Shown: piece by piece, positions 1-11,731 of the stretch
Position numbering within the stretch: position 1 is the first letter of the stretch
Layout: every line of letters begins with the position of its first letter
Assembly (NCBI RefSeq): GCF_015767265.1
Contig: NZ_JADPIB010000003.1
Span: 310,001-374,000 of the forward strand
From: Aureivirga marina
GTDB lineage: Bacteria; Bacteroidota; Bacteroidia; Flavobacteriales; Flavobacteriaceae
Length of the DNA stretch: 64,000 nucleotides
Direction of reading: 5' to 3'
Translations under genes and position numbers: made by a program
The notes under the pieces: model-generated
Seen by the model: only the letters and a program-made list of their open reading frames with translations
Database searches by the model: none
What the model was told of the DNA's origin: nothing

Positions 1-535
1 CGATATGATTAAAAGATAAAGTTGCACCAGCTCCAAACGGAACTTTTCGTTTTACATCTGGAAAAACATCATAACCATGACGATATCTTTCTGTAATAGT
101 TAAAGGACTATGGGCAAAAATCCAAAAAAGTAAATTTCCTAATTGACACAAACCTCCTCCGATATCTTTCGCAATTTTACCACTTTTTAAAACCAAACCT
201 TCTAAATAACCTTTTGAAACAGTTGGTCTTCCAACTAATTTCCAAATCGAAAATGTTTCTCCTGGATGAATTACAATTCCATCAATTTCTTTAATTGCTA
301 ATTCTAAGTTTACTCTTTTATTTTCTTGAAGATACATATCAACATCTTTGAGTTTTCTTAAAATAACGGATTGGTGTTTGTAAACAGAATAATCATAGCT
401 TTCAGATAGCTTTGTTTTAGCATATATATTTTCATCAAAAATCCATTTGAACTTTCTTTTTAAAATAAAATATTCTTTTCCTAAAACTTGTCTAACTTTA
501 CTTCTCTTAATCGGCTTTTCAATTTCATTTCTCAT
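1..535 (-). CDS. VanW family protein (partial, C-terminus outside window)
   Basis: This gene reads leftwards off the window, so only the first 178 or so residues are visible. The translation contains the VanW hallmarks in order: PGETFSIWKLVGRPT, GYLEGLVL and GGGLCQLGNLLFW, followed by HSPLTITERYRHGYD. VanW was named from the vanB glycopeptide-resistance cluster but its biochemical role is unknown, and most family members are not near resistance genes; nothing here suggests resistance. The start is the ATG at 535, with MRNEIEKPIKR following; a second in-frame ATG is not needed. The gene lies behind the terminator of the preceding minus-strand gene, so it probably has its own promoter in the AT-rich 536-670 stretch, where I could not identify a clear -7 box. 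Confidence 0.85.
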   Translation of the reverse strand, partial: MRNEIEKPIKRSKVRQVLGKEYFILKRKFKWIFDENIYAKTKLSESYDYSVYKHQSVILRKLKDVDMYLQENKRVNLELAIKEIDGIVIHPGETFSIWKLVGRPTVSKGYLEGLVLKSGKIAKDIGGGLCQLGNLLFWIFAHSPLTITERYRHGYDVFPDVKRKVPFGAGATLSFNHI

Positions 536-673
536 ATTTTACATTTTTTATTTAAACTTTAAAAACTATTTTCAAAGGAAAATTATGCCAAGATAATTTT
601 ATTAATTTAAAATAGAAGTTGCAAAATATGGTAAAAATCAATTTTTGAGCAATTTATTAAAATTTATGTAAAA

Positions 674-703
674 AAAAGCCACATTCCGTAAAATGTGACT
701 TTT
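674..703 (-). terminator. Rho-independent terminator of the BNR-repeat protein gene
   Basis: The arms 674-685 (aaaagccacatt) and 692-703 (aatgtgactttt) form a 12-bp stem with one G-U pair and a 6-base loop. Reading on the minus strand, a run of T follows the stem. It sits 23 bases after the stop codon of the 726-3341 gene and separates it from the VanW gene. Confidence 0.75.
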
Positions 704-725
704 TATATTTGAAAAACTAAGTAAT

Positions 726-3341
726 TTATTTTCTAATTAAAATTTTCTTTGTCACTAAGTGCTTTGGCGAAGTAATTCTTAAAATATACTGTCCATTTCT
801 TAATGTTGTAAAATCTAAGTCTGTATTAGGTAAAATTGCATCGTATTTTCTTTCTAAAACAACATTTCCTTTTAAATCAAAAACTTGTAAAGTTGCTTTT
901 TCATCAATACTTAAATTAACATGTGCTGTATTTTGAATTGGATTTGGGAAAACATCTCCTGCTTTAAGATCTAAATTTGCATAATCCTCAACATTTAATG
1001 TATCTTCTCCATCTGTGTTATCTTCTTCATCAACATCATTTAAACTATTATCAACAACTGGAGCTCTCCATACACCTCTTCCGTAAGTTGCAATCACAAG
1101 ATGATTTTCTATAGAATTAATTTCTAAATCACGGATATGTGTGTGCGGTAAATTATTGTTATATAAAGTCCATTCCTCTGTAGTATCATCCATATAATAA
1201 ACAGCATTACTTTGTGCTAAATAAATTGTATTATTTGGCGAATTTTGCTGATGTGCAATTGTAACATTTGAAACTCCTTCAGTTGGTAAATTATATGTAA
1301 TATCTGTCCAAGATTCTCCTCCATCAATTGACTTAAAAACAGCTGATTGAGTTGTTACATAAATGATGTTTGAATCATTTTTATTAAAATCAATATTTGT
1401 GATAAAATTCCCCCAGAATTGACTTCCAGTTGGAGTATTCACAACAGAATAAGTCATTTGACCATTGGCATCAATACTAGAAGGATTTGTTTTATAAACT
1501 CTATATTCATCAGAAAACAAAACGTTATCTTCATTTGTTGGATCTACTCTAATAATCGCTAAATTTTTATAAAAGTTAGGTGCAGTAGAACTTATAACTT
1601 TTGTTACAGGCACAAATGAATATTGTGTTTGTGCATCATTAAGTTGTAATTTATATAATTTATCATATCCAGCATAAAGAGTTCCTTCACCTCCAAATTC
1701 AAGAGGAGTAACCCAATCACCATTAACTCCAGGAGCAGAAGCAATTGCAAAACCATCATTATTTACAACATCGTAGACAAATAAATATCCTCCATTTTGA
1801 ATAAATCCAAAGTAATAATTTGAATCTGTTGGATCAATTGCAGCATCCATTCCATCAGCTCCATGATAAACTTTCCAGCTTTCATTTGAAAATGCAAAAC
1901 CTCCATTATCTTGTAATCCTCCAACAATTTTTGAACTTGTTTCTGGAGCTACATCAATTCTATATAATTGACTAATATTCAACCCATGAGTTTTATCATC
2001 AAAATTCACTCCACCATCTGAAGAAATATATATTCCACCATCTGTAGAAGCATATAATTTTCCGTTATAAAACTTTAAATCATGAATATCAGAGTGTGTA
2101 TATGAAGGACTTTCAGGTTGATTCCAAACTGTAATTCTAGAGAATGTATTTCCTCCATTAGAAGATTTATAAATATTTAAATTCCCAATAAATATTTCGT
2201 TTTTATTTGTATCAGAAACTGTCATTGCTAAATCGTAAAACGCTTGACCACTTCCATCATAAATATCTAAATCTTCTCCACTATGTATTTGTATAAAAGA
2301 CTCTCCACTATCTGTCGATTTATATAAAGCTTTATAAGATTCATCATTATTAGAGTAAAGAACATACAGATATCCAGAATCATCTGGTGTTGTTGCAATT
2401 ACAGTTCTACCTGCTTGCGTAGCATAGTGAATTTGCGAAAAAGAATCTCCCGCATTTGTTGATTTCATGATATATGAATTCGTACCAACTCGAACTACAA
2501 TATAAATTGTATTAGGATCTTCTGGATTTAAACGAATTTCTTTTACCACATTAGAAACAACTTTCGTCCAAGTCTCTCCTGCATCAGTAGTTTTGAATAA
2601 ACCTCCATTTGTACAAACCCAAAGCATATTAGAATCATTTGGATTCATCAAAATTTCACCTGAAACTGTAAATCCACTTAAATTTTCTAACTTATTCCAA
2701 GTCGCACCTCCATCAATTGATTTATATACTCCATCTGAATAAGAATCACGTGCATCTTCATCTCCAGTAGAAATATAAATAATATTTGAATCATTATAAT
2801 CGACTGCAATTCCAGAAATACCAATTGACGGCAAGTAGTCAGTTAATGAATTCCATGAAGTTCCATGATCTTTTGATTTCCATAATCCTCCATCTGGTGA
2901 ACCAACATAAATTGTATTAGGATTATTTGGATCAATAACAGAAATATTCACTCTTCCTTGTCCTGGACTCCAAGAACCAACATTACTATGATTAAATGGT
3001 CCTAAAGGAATCCACTCTCCTGTATTTTCTTCTGTTTGTCTAAATTTAATATCGTTTAGTCTGTTCCAAGCTTCTGCAATTTGAGCAGGAGAAAATAAAG
3101 AACCATCAGAATTTACTCTGTGTCTCCAATTCTCCTTCCATCTTTCATAAACTTTAATTCCGCTTCCTTTAAAATCGTTTGGAACACTTTTCCAATACAT
3201 ATCTAATTCTGCAATTCTTTGATTAAAGTTTAAAACTTCACTAGTTTGCGTTTTGGCGGCTTCTCTTCTTGCAGGTGCATCCGATTGTGCATTTATTGCA
3301 GTAGTAGCCAACAAAACAATAGGTAGTAAAAATTTTTTCAT
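726..3341 (-). CDS. Secreted Asp-box/BNR-repeat (sortilin/WD40-like) protein with T9SS sorting domain
   Basis: The 871-residue protein begins with a signal peptide (MKKFLLPIVLLATTAINAQ) and then carries at least eight Asp-box motifs of the form S-x-D-x-G-x-(S/T)-(W/F), for example SKDHGTSW, SIDGGATW, TTDAGETW, STNAGDSF, STDSGESF and SIDGGESW. Such repeats build sortilin- or sialidase-like beta-propellers. The last 75 or so residues start at VFPNPIQNTAHV and end KKILIRK, the type A T9SS sorting domain, so the protein should be exported through the outer membrane and anchored or released. An acidic linker (DVDEEDNTDGED) precedes the domain. I see no sialidase catalytic residues (no clear RIP motif), so an enzymatic role is not supported; binding or structural function is more likely. 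Transcribed alone. Confidence 0.85.
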   Translation of the reverse strand: MKKFLLPIVLLATTAINAQSDAPARREAAKTQTSEVLNFNQRIAELDMYWKSVPNDFKGSGIKVYERWKENWRHRVNSDGSLFSPAQIAEAWNRLNDIKFRQTEENTGEWIPLGPFNHSNVGSWSPGQGRVNISVIDPNNPNTIYVGSPDGGLWKSKDHGTSWNSLTDYLPSIGISGIAVDYNDSNIIYISTGDEDARDSYSDGVYKSIDGGATWNKLENLSGFTVSGEILMNPNDSNMLWVCTNGGLFKTTDAGETWTKVVSNVVKEIRLNPEDPNTIYIVVRVGTNSYIMKSTNAGDSFSQIHYATQAGRTVIATTPDDSGYLYVLYSNNDESYKALYKSTDSGESFIQIHSGEDLDIYDGSGQAFYDLAMTVSDTNKNEIFIGNLNIYKSSNGGNTFSRITVWNQPESPSYTHSDIHDLKFYNGKLYASTDGGIYISSDGGVNFDDKTHGLNISQLYRIDVAPETSSKIVGGLQDNGGFAFSNESWKVYHGADGMDAAIDPTDSNYYFGFIQNGGYLFVYDVVNNDGFAIASAPGVNGDWVTPLEFGGEGTLYAGYDKLYKLQLNDAQTQYSFVPVTKVISSTAPNFYKNLAIIRVDPTNEDNVLFSDEYRVYKTNPSSIDANGQMTYSVVNTPTGSQFWGNFITNIDFNKNDSNIIYVTTQSAVFKSIDGGESWTDITYNLPTEGVSNVTIAHQQNSPNNTIYLAQSNAVYYMDDTTEEWTLYNNNLPHTHIRDLEINSIENHLVIATYGRGVWRAPVVDNSLNDVDEEDNTDGEDTLNVEDYANLDLKAGDVFPNPIQNTAHVNLSIDEKATLQVFDLKGNVVLERKYDAILPNTDLDFTTLRNGQYILRITSPKHLVTKKILIRK

Positions 3342-3819
3342 AAATGTGTTAACTGTTTAAATTAAATTGGGATTAATTAGAAATCTATAATGTAATTGGC
3401 AATAATAACTATAGATTATTAGTATTCATAATACAAAAGCAATCTTTTAAAACGTTTTATAAAAAAATAATTATCTATTTAAATTTATTGAGAATCTATT
3501 TATTTTTTAACATAAAATTAATTTTAGTTAAAAATATTAAGTTTTTTGAGCAAAATAAACAGATTTATTTTCCTACTTATCCTATAGGTTTTTTAGATTT
3601 TTTAAATAAAAAAAGAGTCAATTTTAGCTAAAAAAATCTACAACTTGATATTTTCTTACAAAAAGTTCAACATAATTGCTATAATTAGACGCGTTTTATT
3701 GAAGAAACTAACAGACTTTTTCTTAATATCTTAAAAAATAATTAAATAATTGATTTTCAGTATTTAAAATAAATTAAACCAAGAAAAAAAAGTAAATTTA
3801 TATTGAAAATCAAATAGTT
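3342..3819. other. Gene-free divergent intergenic region (478 bases)
   Basis: This AT-rich stretch separates two divergently transcribed genes and must hold both promoters. The closest -7 box on the plus strand is TAAATTTA at 3793-3800, one mismatch from TAnnTTTG, 20 bases before the ATG at 3820. I see no RNA gene, repeat or short coding region with recognisable features. Confidence 0.4.
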
Positions 3820-5148
3820 ATGCGAAATTTATACTTTTTAACATTATTATCCATCATTTTATTTTCTTGTAATAATGATGATGATGTAAAAACAATTCCA
3901 GCTGAACCATTAATTACTGGTTATATGTATACTTCTACAAATGCAAATGGTCAAAATGCTGTATTAGGATTTAAACAATTTATCGATGGAACAATCGAAG
4001 AATTAGAAAATTCTCCTTTTTTTACAAAAGATTTGGGTGCTACAGAGCAGGGAGATTTTGATGCTCAATATTCAATAAGAATGATTGATGATTTATTATT
4101 AGTTGTAAATGCTGGAAAGAATCCTGTAAATGGGACAATTTCTGTTTTTAAAATTGATAAACCTTCTGGAAATTTGACATTAATTGATCAAACTCCTTCA
4201 GATGATTCATCTTTTAATATTGATAGTAGAGGAATTCGACCAGTTTCTATTGCAATTACGGAAACAAATGATAAAACTTGGGTTGTAGTTGGAAATCAGC
4301 ATTCGATTTTTGGATATGCTGGAGCAAATGAAATTCCTTTTGGAGAATTGGTAAACACAAATGAAAGAAATATTGTTTTATATTCTTTAGATAAAGACAC
4401 TGGACTTCTAACTTTTGAAACTATTTTAGATACTTATTTTGATGGAAATATTGGTGGAGTTGCCTGTGTAGATTTTAATGAAAACGGAAGTAAATTGATT
4501 GTATCAACTTTAGGAATTATACATATTGATATTGATTTTCCTAATCCAAACTTATTAAAATCAAGTCAAATTTATTTCTATGATTTTAATAATGGAAGTG
4601 CAACAAATACTGGTATTTTTGCAGAACCAGGTGTAGCTGGAACTGTAGCTGCAATTTGGTCAAATACTGGAAATAATATTTATACAACTAGTTTTAATTT
4701 AACAGAAGATAGAATTGATTATGATGTACTTCGAATCAATTCAAATAATTTAGACATTGAACAAAATTTTCGATCTGGATTAGAATTAGACAATTCTTCG
4801 TGTTGGGCTACAATTACAGAAGATAAGCAACATTTATTAACTGTTAATTTAGGAGAAAATTCTGTTGCTTCTTATAAAGTTGCAGCTGATGATGCTTTAT
4901 CAATTGTTGCAGATCCATATATTACTCCTGCAAGAGATTTAAATGGAAGAGAATTAAAAGATATTATTAATTTAGGAAATTATGTATATGCTATTTCAGC
5001 TGTGAATTCCCATAAAATTTCTATTTTTTATTTAAATTCAGATGGTTCATTAACGGAATTATCATCTTCTCCATATGCGATTCCTAGTTCCATAGGAAAA
5101 ACAAGTGAACAAGAAATATTCCTCGGATTAGTAGGATATTCAAAATAA
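3820..5148 (+). CDS. Surface lipoprotein with lactonase/YVTN-like beta-propeller
   Basis: The 442-residue protein has a lipoprotein signal peptide with lipobox LFSC (Cys17), followed directly by NNDDD. Acidic residues right after the cysteine resemble the Bacteroidota lipoprotein export signal that sends lipoproteins to the cell surface. The body consists of repeated blades such as LLVVNAGKNPVNGTISVFKID and LLTVNLGENSVASYKV, spaced as in 6-phosphogluconolactonase-like or YVTN seven-bladed propellers, and ends with ISIFYLNSDGSLTELSSSP. Catalytic activity cannot be inferred from this. It lies between two T9SS-exported proteins on the opposite strand and is followed by a shared terminator. The general fold is a reasonable call; substrate or partner is unknown. 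Confidence 0.7.
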   Translation: MRNLYFLTLLSIILFSCNNDDDVKTIPAEPLITGYMYTSTNANGQNAVLGFKQFIDGTIEELENSPFFTKDLGATEQGDFDAQYSIRMIDDLLLVVNAGKNPVNGTISVFKIDKPSGNLTLIDQTPSDDSSFNIDSRGIRPVSIAITETNDKTWVVVGNQHSIFGYAGANEIPFGELVNTNERNIVLYSLDKDTGLLTFETILDTYFDGNIGGVACVDFNENGSKLIVSTLGIIHIDIDFPNPNLLKSSQIYFYDFNNGSATNTGIFAEPGVAGTVAAIWSNTGNNIYTTSFNLTEDRIDYDVLRINSNNLDIEQNFRSGLELDNSSCWATITEDKQHLLTVNLGENSVASYKVAADDALSIVADPYITPARDLNGRELKDIINLGNYVYAISAVNSHKISIFYLNSDGSLTELSSSPYAIPSSIGKTSEQEIFLGLVGYSK

Positions 5149-5152
5149 AAAA

Positions 5153-5182
5153 AAGCTCGGTTAGATACCGAGCTTTTTTTAT
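5153..5182. terminator. Bidirectional terminator between converging genes
   Basis: The arms aagctcgg (5153-5160) and ccgagctt (5168-5175) enclose a 7-base loop, with A-tract before and T-tract after, so it works in both directions. It lies between the stop of the lipoprotein gene at 5148 and that of the large minus-strand gene at 5197. Confidence 0.85.
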
Positions 5183-5196
5183 ATATAATTTAATGA

Positions 5197-8100
5197 TTAT
5201 CTTTTTATAAATTTCTTTTGTAATGAGAATTCATCTGACTTACAAACGATAAGATAAGTTCCAATTTCTAATTCAGATACATCAACTTGATTGATATTCG
5301 TTTCAGAAACAGTCATTACTTTTTGTCCTAATAAAGAATAAATTTCAACAGTGTCAACAATTCTTGAAGAAGAAATATATAAATAATCTCTTGTTGGATT
5401 TGGATAAATATTAAAATTAACTAATTCTTCTTCTCCTACTGAAATATCCTCGTCTAATTGTAATTCAAATTCACAAATTTCAATATTTCCAGAAATATCT
5501 TCGACTTTAATTTTTACAATATGCATTCCAAAAGGAAGTAATTCTCCAACTTCTGGATCTTGTGTAACTTCAAATGTACAGTTATCTGAAACAACAATAT
5601 CCCCCATAAAATCCTCCATTGTATATTGACTTCCATAATCTAGTAAAATTACTTGATTTTCTGGACAACCTTCTTCAATTACAGGCATTGTTTCATCTTT
5701 AATTAAAACTGTAAATGTGAATGTATCTGTATTTCCTAATTCATCTTCAGCTTTAATTGTCACTTGTGTATCTTCAGTAATTTGACTTCCTGGAGCAGGA
5801 TCTTGAGACATTGAAACCTCAGAGCAAGTTCCAGTTGGGTTTAACATATCTAATACTAAATAGTTTGGTAAACTTAAAGTACAATTATGATTTAACGTTA
5901 ATTCATGATCACTAATATATCCTTCAATTACTAAATCATTTGTATCAACAACAGTAACATTAAAACCACAAATTAAAACTTCACCATCATCTTTTATGTA
6001 TTGGTATCTAACTTCAGTTGTTCCAATTTCAAAAAATCCACCACTTTCAACACCTTCAATTAATGTAAAGTTAGCTGAAGAAGCACAATTATCAACCATC
6101 TGTGGTATATCATAAACAACATGAGCTCCACAAACTTCAGTACTTGAGTTAACAGTAACATCTGTTGTACAAACTACTTGAGGCTCTTCAACATCATTTA
6201 CAATGATATCAAATGAACAAGTATAAAGAGTTCCATCTGTACTCATAATTTCATATGTAATTGCAGTTGTTCCAATAGGAAAGAACGAACCAGTAGCTAA
6301 ACCTTCAGTCATGATAAATGAAACTGGATCACAATTATCTGTTGCAACAGGCATAGGATAATCTACAACTGCACCACATTCACCTGGATCATTATCTACA
6401 GTAATATCTCCAGAACAACTTAAAACTAAAGATTGATTATCTTCAACAGTAACTTTAAATGAACATTCTGTGATAACACCATCTCCATCTTCATAAACAA
6501 AAGTATTAACTGTTTCTCCAATAGGAAATAATTCACCAGAAGCTAAACCTGATGTTTGAGTAGCAACTAAACCAAGACAATTTCCTGTAGTTGTAGGTGA
6601 ATCATAAGTTACAACTGCACCACATTGATTGAAATCATTAGTAATTACAATATCTGAAGGACATGTAATAACAATTGGATCTACAGCATCAACAGTAACT
6701 TTAAATGAACATGTAAAAGATTCTGTTCCATCATCAGATACAATTGAGAATGTATTCGTTGTTTCTCCTACAGGAAAAGCTTCACCACTTGCAAATCCAT
6801 TAGTTTGTGTGATTGTATATGTTTTACAGTTATCTGTAATTTCAGGTAAATTATAAGTTACATTCGTTGTACAACCACCTGAATCTGCGTTTGCAGTTAT
6901 GTCTGTTGGGCAAACAATTACTGGATCTTCAGAATCGATTACTTCAATTGTGAAAGAACATGTAATAACTTCCCCTAAATCATTTTCAATTTTATATGTA
7001 TTTTCTGTAATTCCAACTGGAAATACTTGTCCACTTACTAAACCTCCTGTTTGCTCAACTAAAACAGATGCACAATTATTAGTAACCTCAGGTAGGTCAA
7101 AAGTAACAACTGCTCCACATTCACCAGGATCATTATTTACTACAATATTATCAGGACAATTTAATGCTAAAGCACCTGATTCTTGAACTATTACTTTTTG
7201 AGTACATGTAACAACATTACCAATAGAGTCTTCAATTTGGAAAGTATTAATTGTTTCTCCTACAGGGAAAAATGCTCCACTTACAATTCCATTTGTTAAA
7301 GATGGAATTAAATCAGAATCACAGTTATCAATCACTTCAGGTAAATCATAATTTACAATTGTACCACATAAATCAGGATCACTTACTACAATAATATCAT
7401 CTCCACAAACTAATTCTGGTGCTGTAATATCTTGAACAACTGCTATAAAATCACATGTTGCAGTATTTCCTGCATCATCTGTAACAACAATATTTACATT
7501 AACAATATTTTCAACCATTGTTCCAGCAGCAGGAGTTTGTGTAACCGTATAATTACAATTATCTACAATACTTAAAATATCAGAATAATCAGGCATTACT
7601 GCTTGACAATTTGCTTCTGGATTTAAAATTTGAATTCCTAAACAATTTTCAATAACTGGAACTTGTGTATCAGAAACAATTACTTGAATCCCTAATCTTC
7701 CTCCACTTTGACAAACATTTGTAGTAGATTTCGCTTCTGCATAATATGTGTTTCCACTAACAATCTGTGTTGTTCCATCTAAAATATCAGTTGAAGTTTC
7801 AGTAGCATACCAAACAATTTCAGTTCCATCTTGTGAAGAAACAACAATTTCATCTAAAGTAATTATATTACAAACATGTTGAACTGTATCTCCTGTTGGA
7901 GTTTCAATTGTAGATGGTTCCCCCTGATATTCATAAGCTCCCATATCAATAATTCCAGAATTAAAAATTCTTGGATTTCCTGCTAAATCTTTTACAAGTG
8001 TATTTTCACTATTTAATCCAACATTTAATAAAGGAGAACATTCTTCTAATCGATAATTATCATTATCAATATCAACAAAAACAGGATCTTCATGTAAATT

Positions 8101-9207
8101 TCCACCATAATTTACACCAACATTTATATTTGGTAGACCTCCATCAATTGATGAATTTTTTACGTATGTATTACTTGGTGGTTTATTATAAATCGATCTT
8201 AATGCATCACCAGCAGCTTCATTAAAATAAACAATACAATTATTTAAATATAAATTTGTCGTTTCATTGTTTCCAATTCCTCCTCCAAAGTTATTTGTTG
8301 AAACATTTTTTACAATTGTTCCATTATTTATTGTCATTGTTGTTTTTTGATTACGAATTCCCCCTCCTACAAAATTCGTAGTATTTTCATATACAAGAGC
8401 ATTTGTCATTACGATAGAACAGTTGTCATTGTATAATCCACCACCATAATAATCTGATTGGTTATTATGGATAATGATATTCATATAAGTTAAAATCCCG
8501 TTTTCATCATTATAAATTCCACCTCCAGCTACATTAGCATAATTATTATTAATTGTACTATTTTCAATAGATACAATCGAATTTATTGTATAAATTCCAC
8601 CTCCATATTGTGCTTTACAATTTTTAACAGTCATGTTTCTTAAATCCACAACAGAATTTTTGATATAAATTCCACCTCCTTGATGAAAAGGTGTACTTGT
8701 TGTCTTACCTCTACCATCTTGAATAGTAATTCCATCAATTATTGTTGTGTTTCCTGTTGCATTTAATATGTATAATGCATGATAAGAATTATCTGTATCA
8801 TCTGTTGGAGTTTCATCAAAATCTGCCGAAATTATTGTTTCATTTAATTGAATATTTCTTTGACTTATGGCAGTCTCAGTTCCTGCAAATCCTCCATATA
8901 TTTCCACATTATCTGCCACAATAATTGATCGACTTCTTTCATCTGTAATGTCAATCATTTGTGTTGGATAATAGGTTCCACCTGCAATCCAAACTTGGAC
9001 GCAAGTTAAATCACCAGTCAAAGCATCTTGTAAAGTATTATAGGCGGTCGCCCAACTCATTCCGTTCCCACCAGGAGTCGCATCAGCCTTCACATATCTG
9101 ATGATAGGTGTGGAACATGTAAATTCAGAAGTATTATTTTTTGAATAAGAATAATTACCATGTATTATTAATATAAAAAATAATATTAAGTGTAAATATT
9201 TCCTCAT
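5197..9207 (-). CDS. Giant T9SS-exported adhesin-like protein: beta-helix plus HYR repeats
   Basis: The 1336-residue protein starts with a hydrophobic signal segment (residues 1-22). Residues 35-430 form a right-handed parallel beta-helix of the polymorphic outer-membrane/pectate-lyase-like type: the opening IRYVKADATPGGNGMSWATAYNTLQDAL is the common start of such passengers, and GGGIY/GGGLY turns recur six or more times. Then comes a cysteine-containing Ig-like linker, and from about residue 597 six HYR (hyalin) repeats of some 82 residues, each with a C-P-x-D-I start, a CGAVVxYxxP core and an FPVGETxNT turn, flanked by more divergent copies. The C-terminus (NIYPNPTRDYL to KKFIKR) is a T9SS sorting domain. 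The cysteine pairs in each HYR unit suggest disulfide-stabilised stalks. Probably a surface adhesin; no enzyme motif seen. No upstream TAnnTTTG box was found. Confidence 0.85.
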   Translation of the reverse strand: MRKYLHLILFFILIIHGNYSYSKNNTSEFTCSTPIIRYVKADATPGGNGMSWATAYNTLQDALTGDLTCVQVWIAGGTYYPTQMIDITDERSRSIIVADNVEIYGGFAGTETAISQRNIQLNETIISADFDETPTDDTDNSYHALYILNATGNTTIIDGITIQDGRGKTTSTPFHQGGGIYIKNSVVDLRNMTVKNCKAQYGGGIYTINSIVSIENSTINNNYANVAGGGIYNDENGILTYMNIIIHNNQSDYYGGGLYNDNCSIVMTNALVYENTTNFVGGGIRNQKTTMTINNGTIVKNVSTNNFGGGIGNNETTNLYLNNCIVYFNEAAGDALRSIYNKPPSNTYVKNSSIDGGLPNINVGVNYGGNLHEDPVFVDIDNDNYRLEECSPLLNVGLNSENTLVKDLAGNPRIFNSGIIDMGAYEYQGEPSTIETPTGDTVQHVCNIITLDEIVVSSQDGTEIVWYATETSTDILDGTTQIVSGNTYYAEAKSTTNVCQSGGRLGIQVIVSDTQVPVIENCLGIQILNPEANCQAVMPDYSDILSIVDNCNYTVTQTPAAGTMVENIVNVNIVVTDDAGNTATCDFIAVVQDITAPELVCGDDIIVVSDPDLCGTIVNYDLPEVIDNCDSDLIPSLTNGIVSGAFFPVGETINTFQIEDSIGNVVTCTQKVIVQESGALALNCPDNIVVNNDPGECGAVVTFDLPEVTNNCASVLVEQTGGLVSGQVFPVGITENTYKIENDLGEVITCSFTIEVIDSEDPVIVCPTDITANADSGGCTTNVTYNLPEITDNCKTYTITQTNGFASGEAFPVGETTNTFSIVSDDGTESFTCSFKVTVDAVDPIVITCPSDIVITNDFNQCGAVVTYDSPTTTGNCLGLVATQTSGLASGELFPIGETVNTFVYEDGDGVITECSFKVTVEDNQSLVLSCSGDITVDNDPGECGAVVDYPMPVATDNCDPVSFIMTEGLATGSFFPIGTTAITYEIMSTDGTLYTCSFDIIVNDVEEPQVVCTTDVTVNSSTEVCGAHVVYDIPQMVDNCASSANFTLIEGVESGGFFEIGTTEVRYQYIKDDGEVLICGFNVTVVDTNDLVIEGYISDHELTLNHNCTLSLPNYLVLDMLNPTGTCSEVSMSQDPAPGSQITEDTQVTIKAEDELGNTDTFTFTVLIKDETMPVIEEGCPENQVILLDYGSQYTMEDFMGDIVVSDNCTFEVTQDPEVGELLPFGMHIVKIKVEDISGNIEICEFELQLDEDISVGEEELVNFNIYPNPTRDYLYISSSRIVDTVEIYSLLGQKVMTVSETNINQVDVSELEIGTYLIVCKSDEFSLQKKFIKR
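5950..7420 (-). repeat. In-gene array of six HYR-domain repeats
   Basis: Six units of about 245 bases (about 82 codons) lie head to tail inside the 5197-9207 gene. Protein units start at PELVC, LALNC, PVIVC, IVITC, LVLSC and PQVVC. The units are similar but not identical, so this is a diverged domain array rather than a recent tandem duplication. Confidence 0.75.
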
Positions 9208-9618
9208 ATTAAATAGTAGAAACTATCCATCCTACAATAAATAGTTTTGTTTTAGGGGGTTAATAAACTTTTACTACAAAATCATCTAAGGATAACCTTT
9301 CAGCCAATTTCTAAAAAAAAAACGAAATATTCAAATATCTTCATTCTTTTATATTAAAAATTTCAAATTTAAAATTTAAAAGACTAAATTTTAGAGAATT
9401 ACAAAATATATTAGCTTTTTATAAATTAAATTTAATTGCAAAATTTTAACCTTTTTTCTTTAAATCATCAAAAAATTAACTCCAATCCAACCCTTTTTGA
9501 GAAGTAATTTTTTAAAGTAAGTTTCTGCATTATTAGTCGTATAATACACTCTTTTATTTCAAGCAAATTATAAAAAGAAAAAAGTGGTTAAGTTTTTTCT
9601 TAACCACTTTCTTATATT
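9208..9618. other. Gene-free region between two minus-strand genes (411 bases)
   Basis: The stretch holds the terminator of the ABC-F gene at its right end and must contain the promoter of the large adhesin-like gene at its left end. I see no convincing TAnnTTTG box, RNA gene or coding remnant in the remaining sequence, which is mostly A/T runs. Confidence 0.4.
9581..9610 (-). terminator. Rho-independent terminator of the ABC-F gene
   Basis: A 12-bp perfect stem (aaagtggttaag at 9581-9592, cttaaccacttt at 9599-9610) with a 6-base loop is followed on the minus strand by a T-rich tail. It lies 8 bases past the stop codon of the gene ending at 9619. Confidence 0.85.
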
Positions 9619-11283
<1,665 letters not shown>

Positions 11284-11731
11284 AAAAATTACAGCAGATT
11301 TAGATGAAAACTTTTATTTATTTTTTGTAAAGTTTTTATTTAAATTAATGCAATTAAAAAAACTTCTTCTCGTTTGATTTAAAACTTATATATATTCTTT
11401 TTAAAAAATTAATATTTAAAGAATGTATTTTTTCTTAAATAAAAAGCGCTATATTTAATGTACGGAAACTATTTTTGAGAATCTTTTTTACAAAATATGA
11501 TTTTTGTAGTTAAAACTGTGAATGAAAAATATTTATTAAAATTTATCTATTCGTACTTTTAGTTATTTTTATCGTAAAAAATTGAAAAAAATCACTAAAA
11601 AACCAAGGTATTGCTAATTTTATAAAACTTAACCTTTTTTATATTTAACATCTATTTAACAAGCATAGCGAACAGATGTAATTAATTTTGCAACATATAA
11701 GTATTTTATTAGATTTGCCCTCGAAACAAAC
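11284..11731. other. Divergent intergenic region
   Basis: Long AT-rich spacer between the ABC-F gene and the thioredoxin-fold lipoprotein gene. It contains the promoter elements listed separately at both ends. Two -7-like boxes occur near the right end (TAATTTTG at 11683-11690 and TAGATTTG at 11710-11717). I see no RNA gene or coding remnant in the middle. Confidence 0.4.
11687..11717 (+). promoter_or_regulatory. Bacteroidota promoter (TTTG-N19-TAGATTTG)
   Basis: TTTG at 11687-11690 and TAGATTTG at 11710-11717 are separated by 19 bases, the canonical -33/-7 spacing. The ATG at 11732 is only 14 bases after the -7 box, so the transcript would have a very short leader. The TTTG is itself part of an overlapping -7-like TAATTTTG, so a second start further upstream is possible. 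Confidence 0.6.

Noticed and set aside
3342-3819. Possible tRNA or small RNA genes in the longer spacers
   Set aside because: No cloverleaf-like GC-rich arms or TTCGA-type T-loop sequences were found in this or the other long spacers; only A/T runs.
6629-7186. Two open frames on the plus strand (75 and 95 codons) inside the HYR-repeat gene
   Set aside because: They are antisense to a real T9SS protein gene, recur with the repeat period and have no signal or domain; they are shadows of the repeats.
5950-7420. Regular repeats that might be taken for a CRISPR or tandem DNA repeat
   Set aside because: The period is about 245 bases, the units diverge at DNA level and keep one reading frame; they are protein domains. 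No CRISPR-type array exists in the window.
7971-8924. Plus-strand open frames opposite the beta-helix part of the same gene
   Set aside because: Low-complexity leucine/histidine-rich translations opposite well-defined coding sequence; chance frames.
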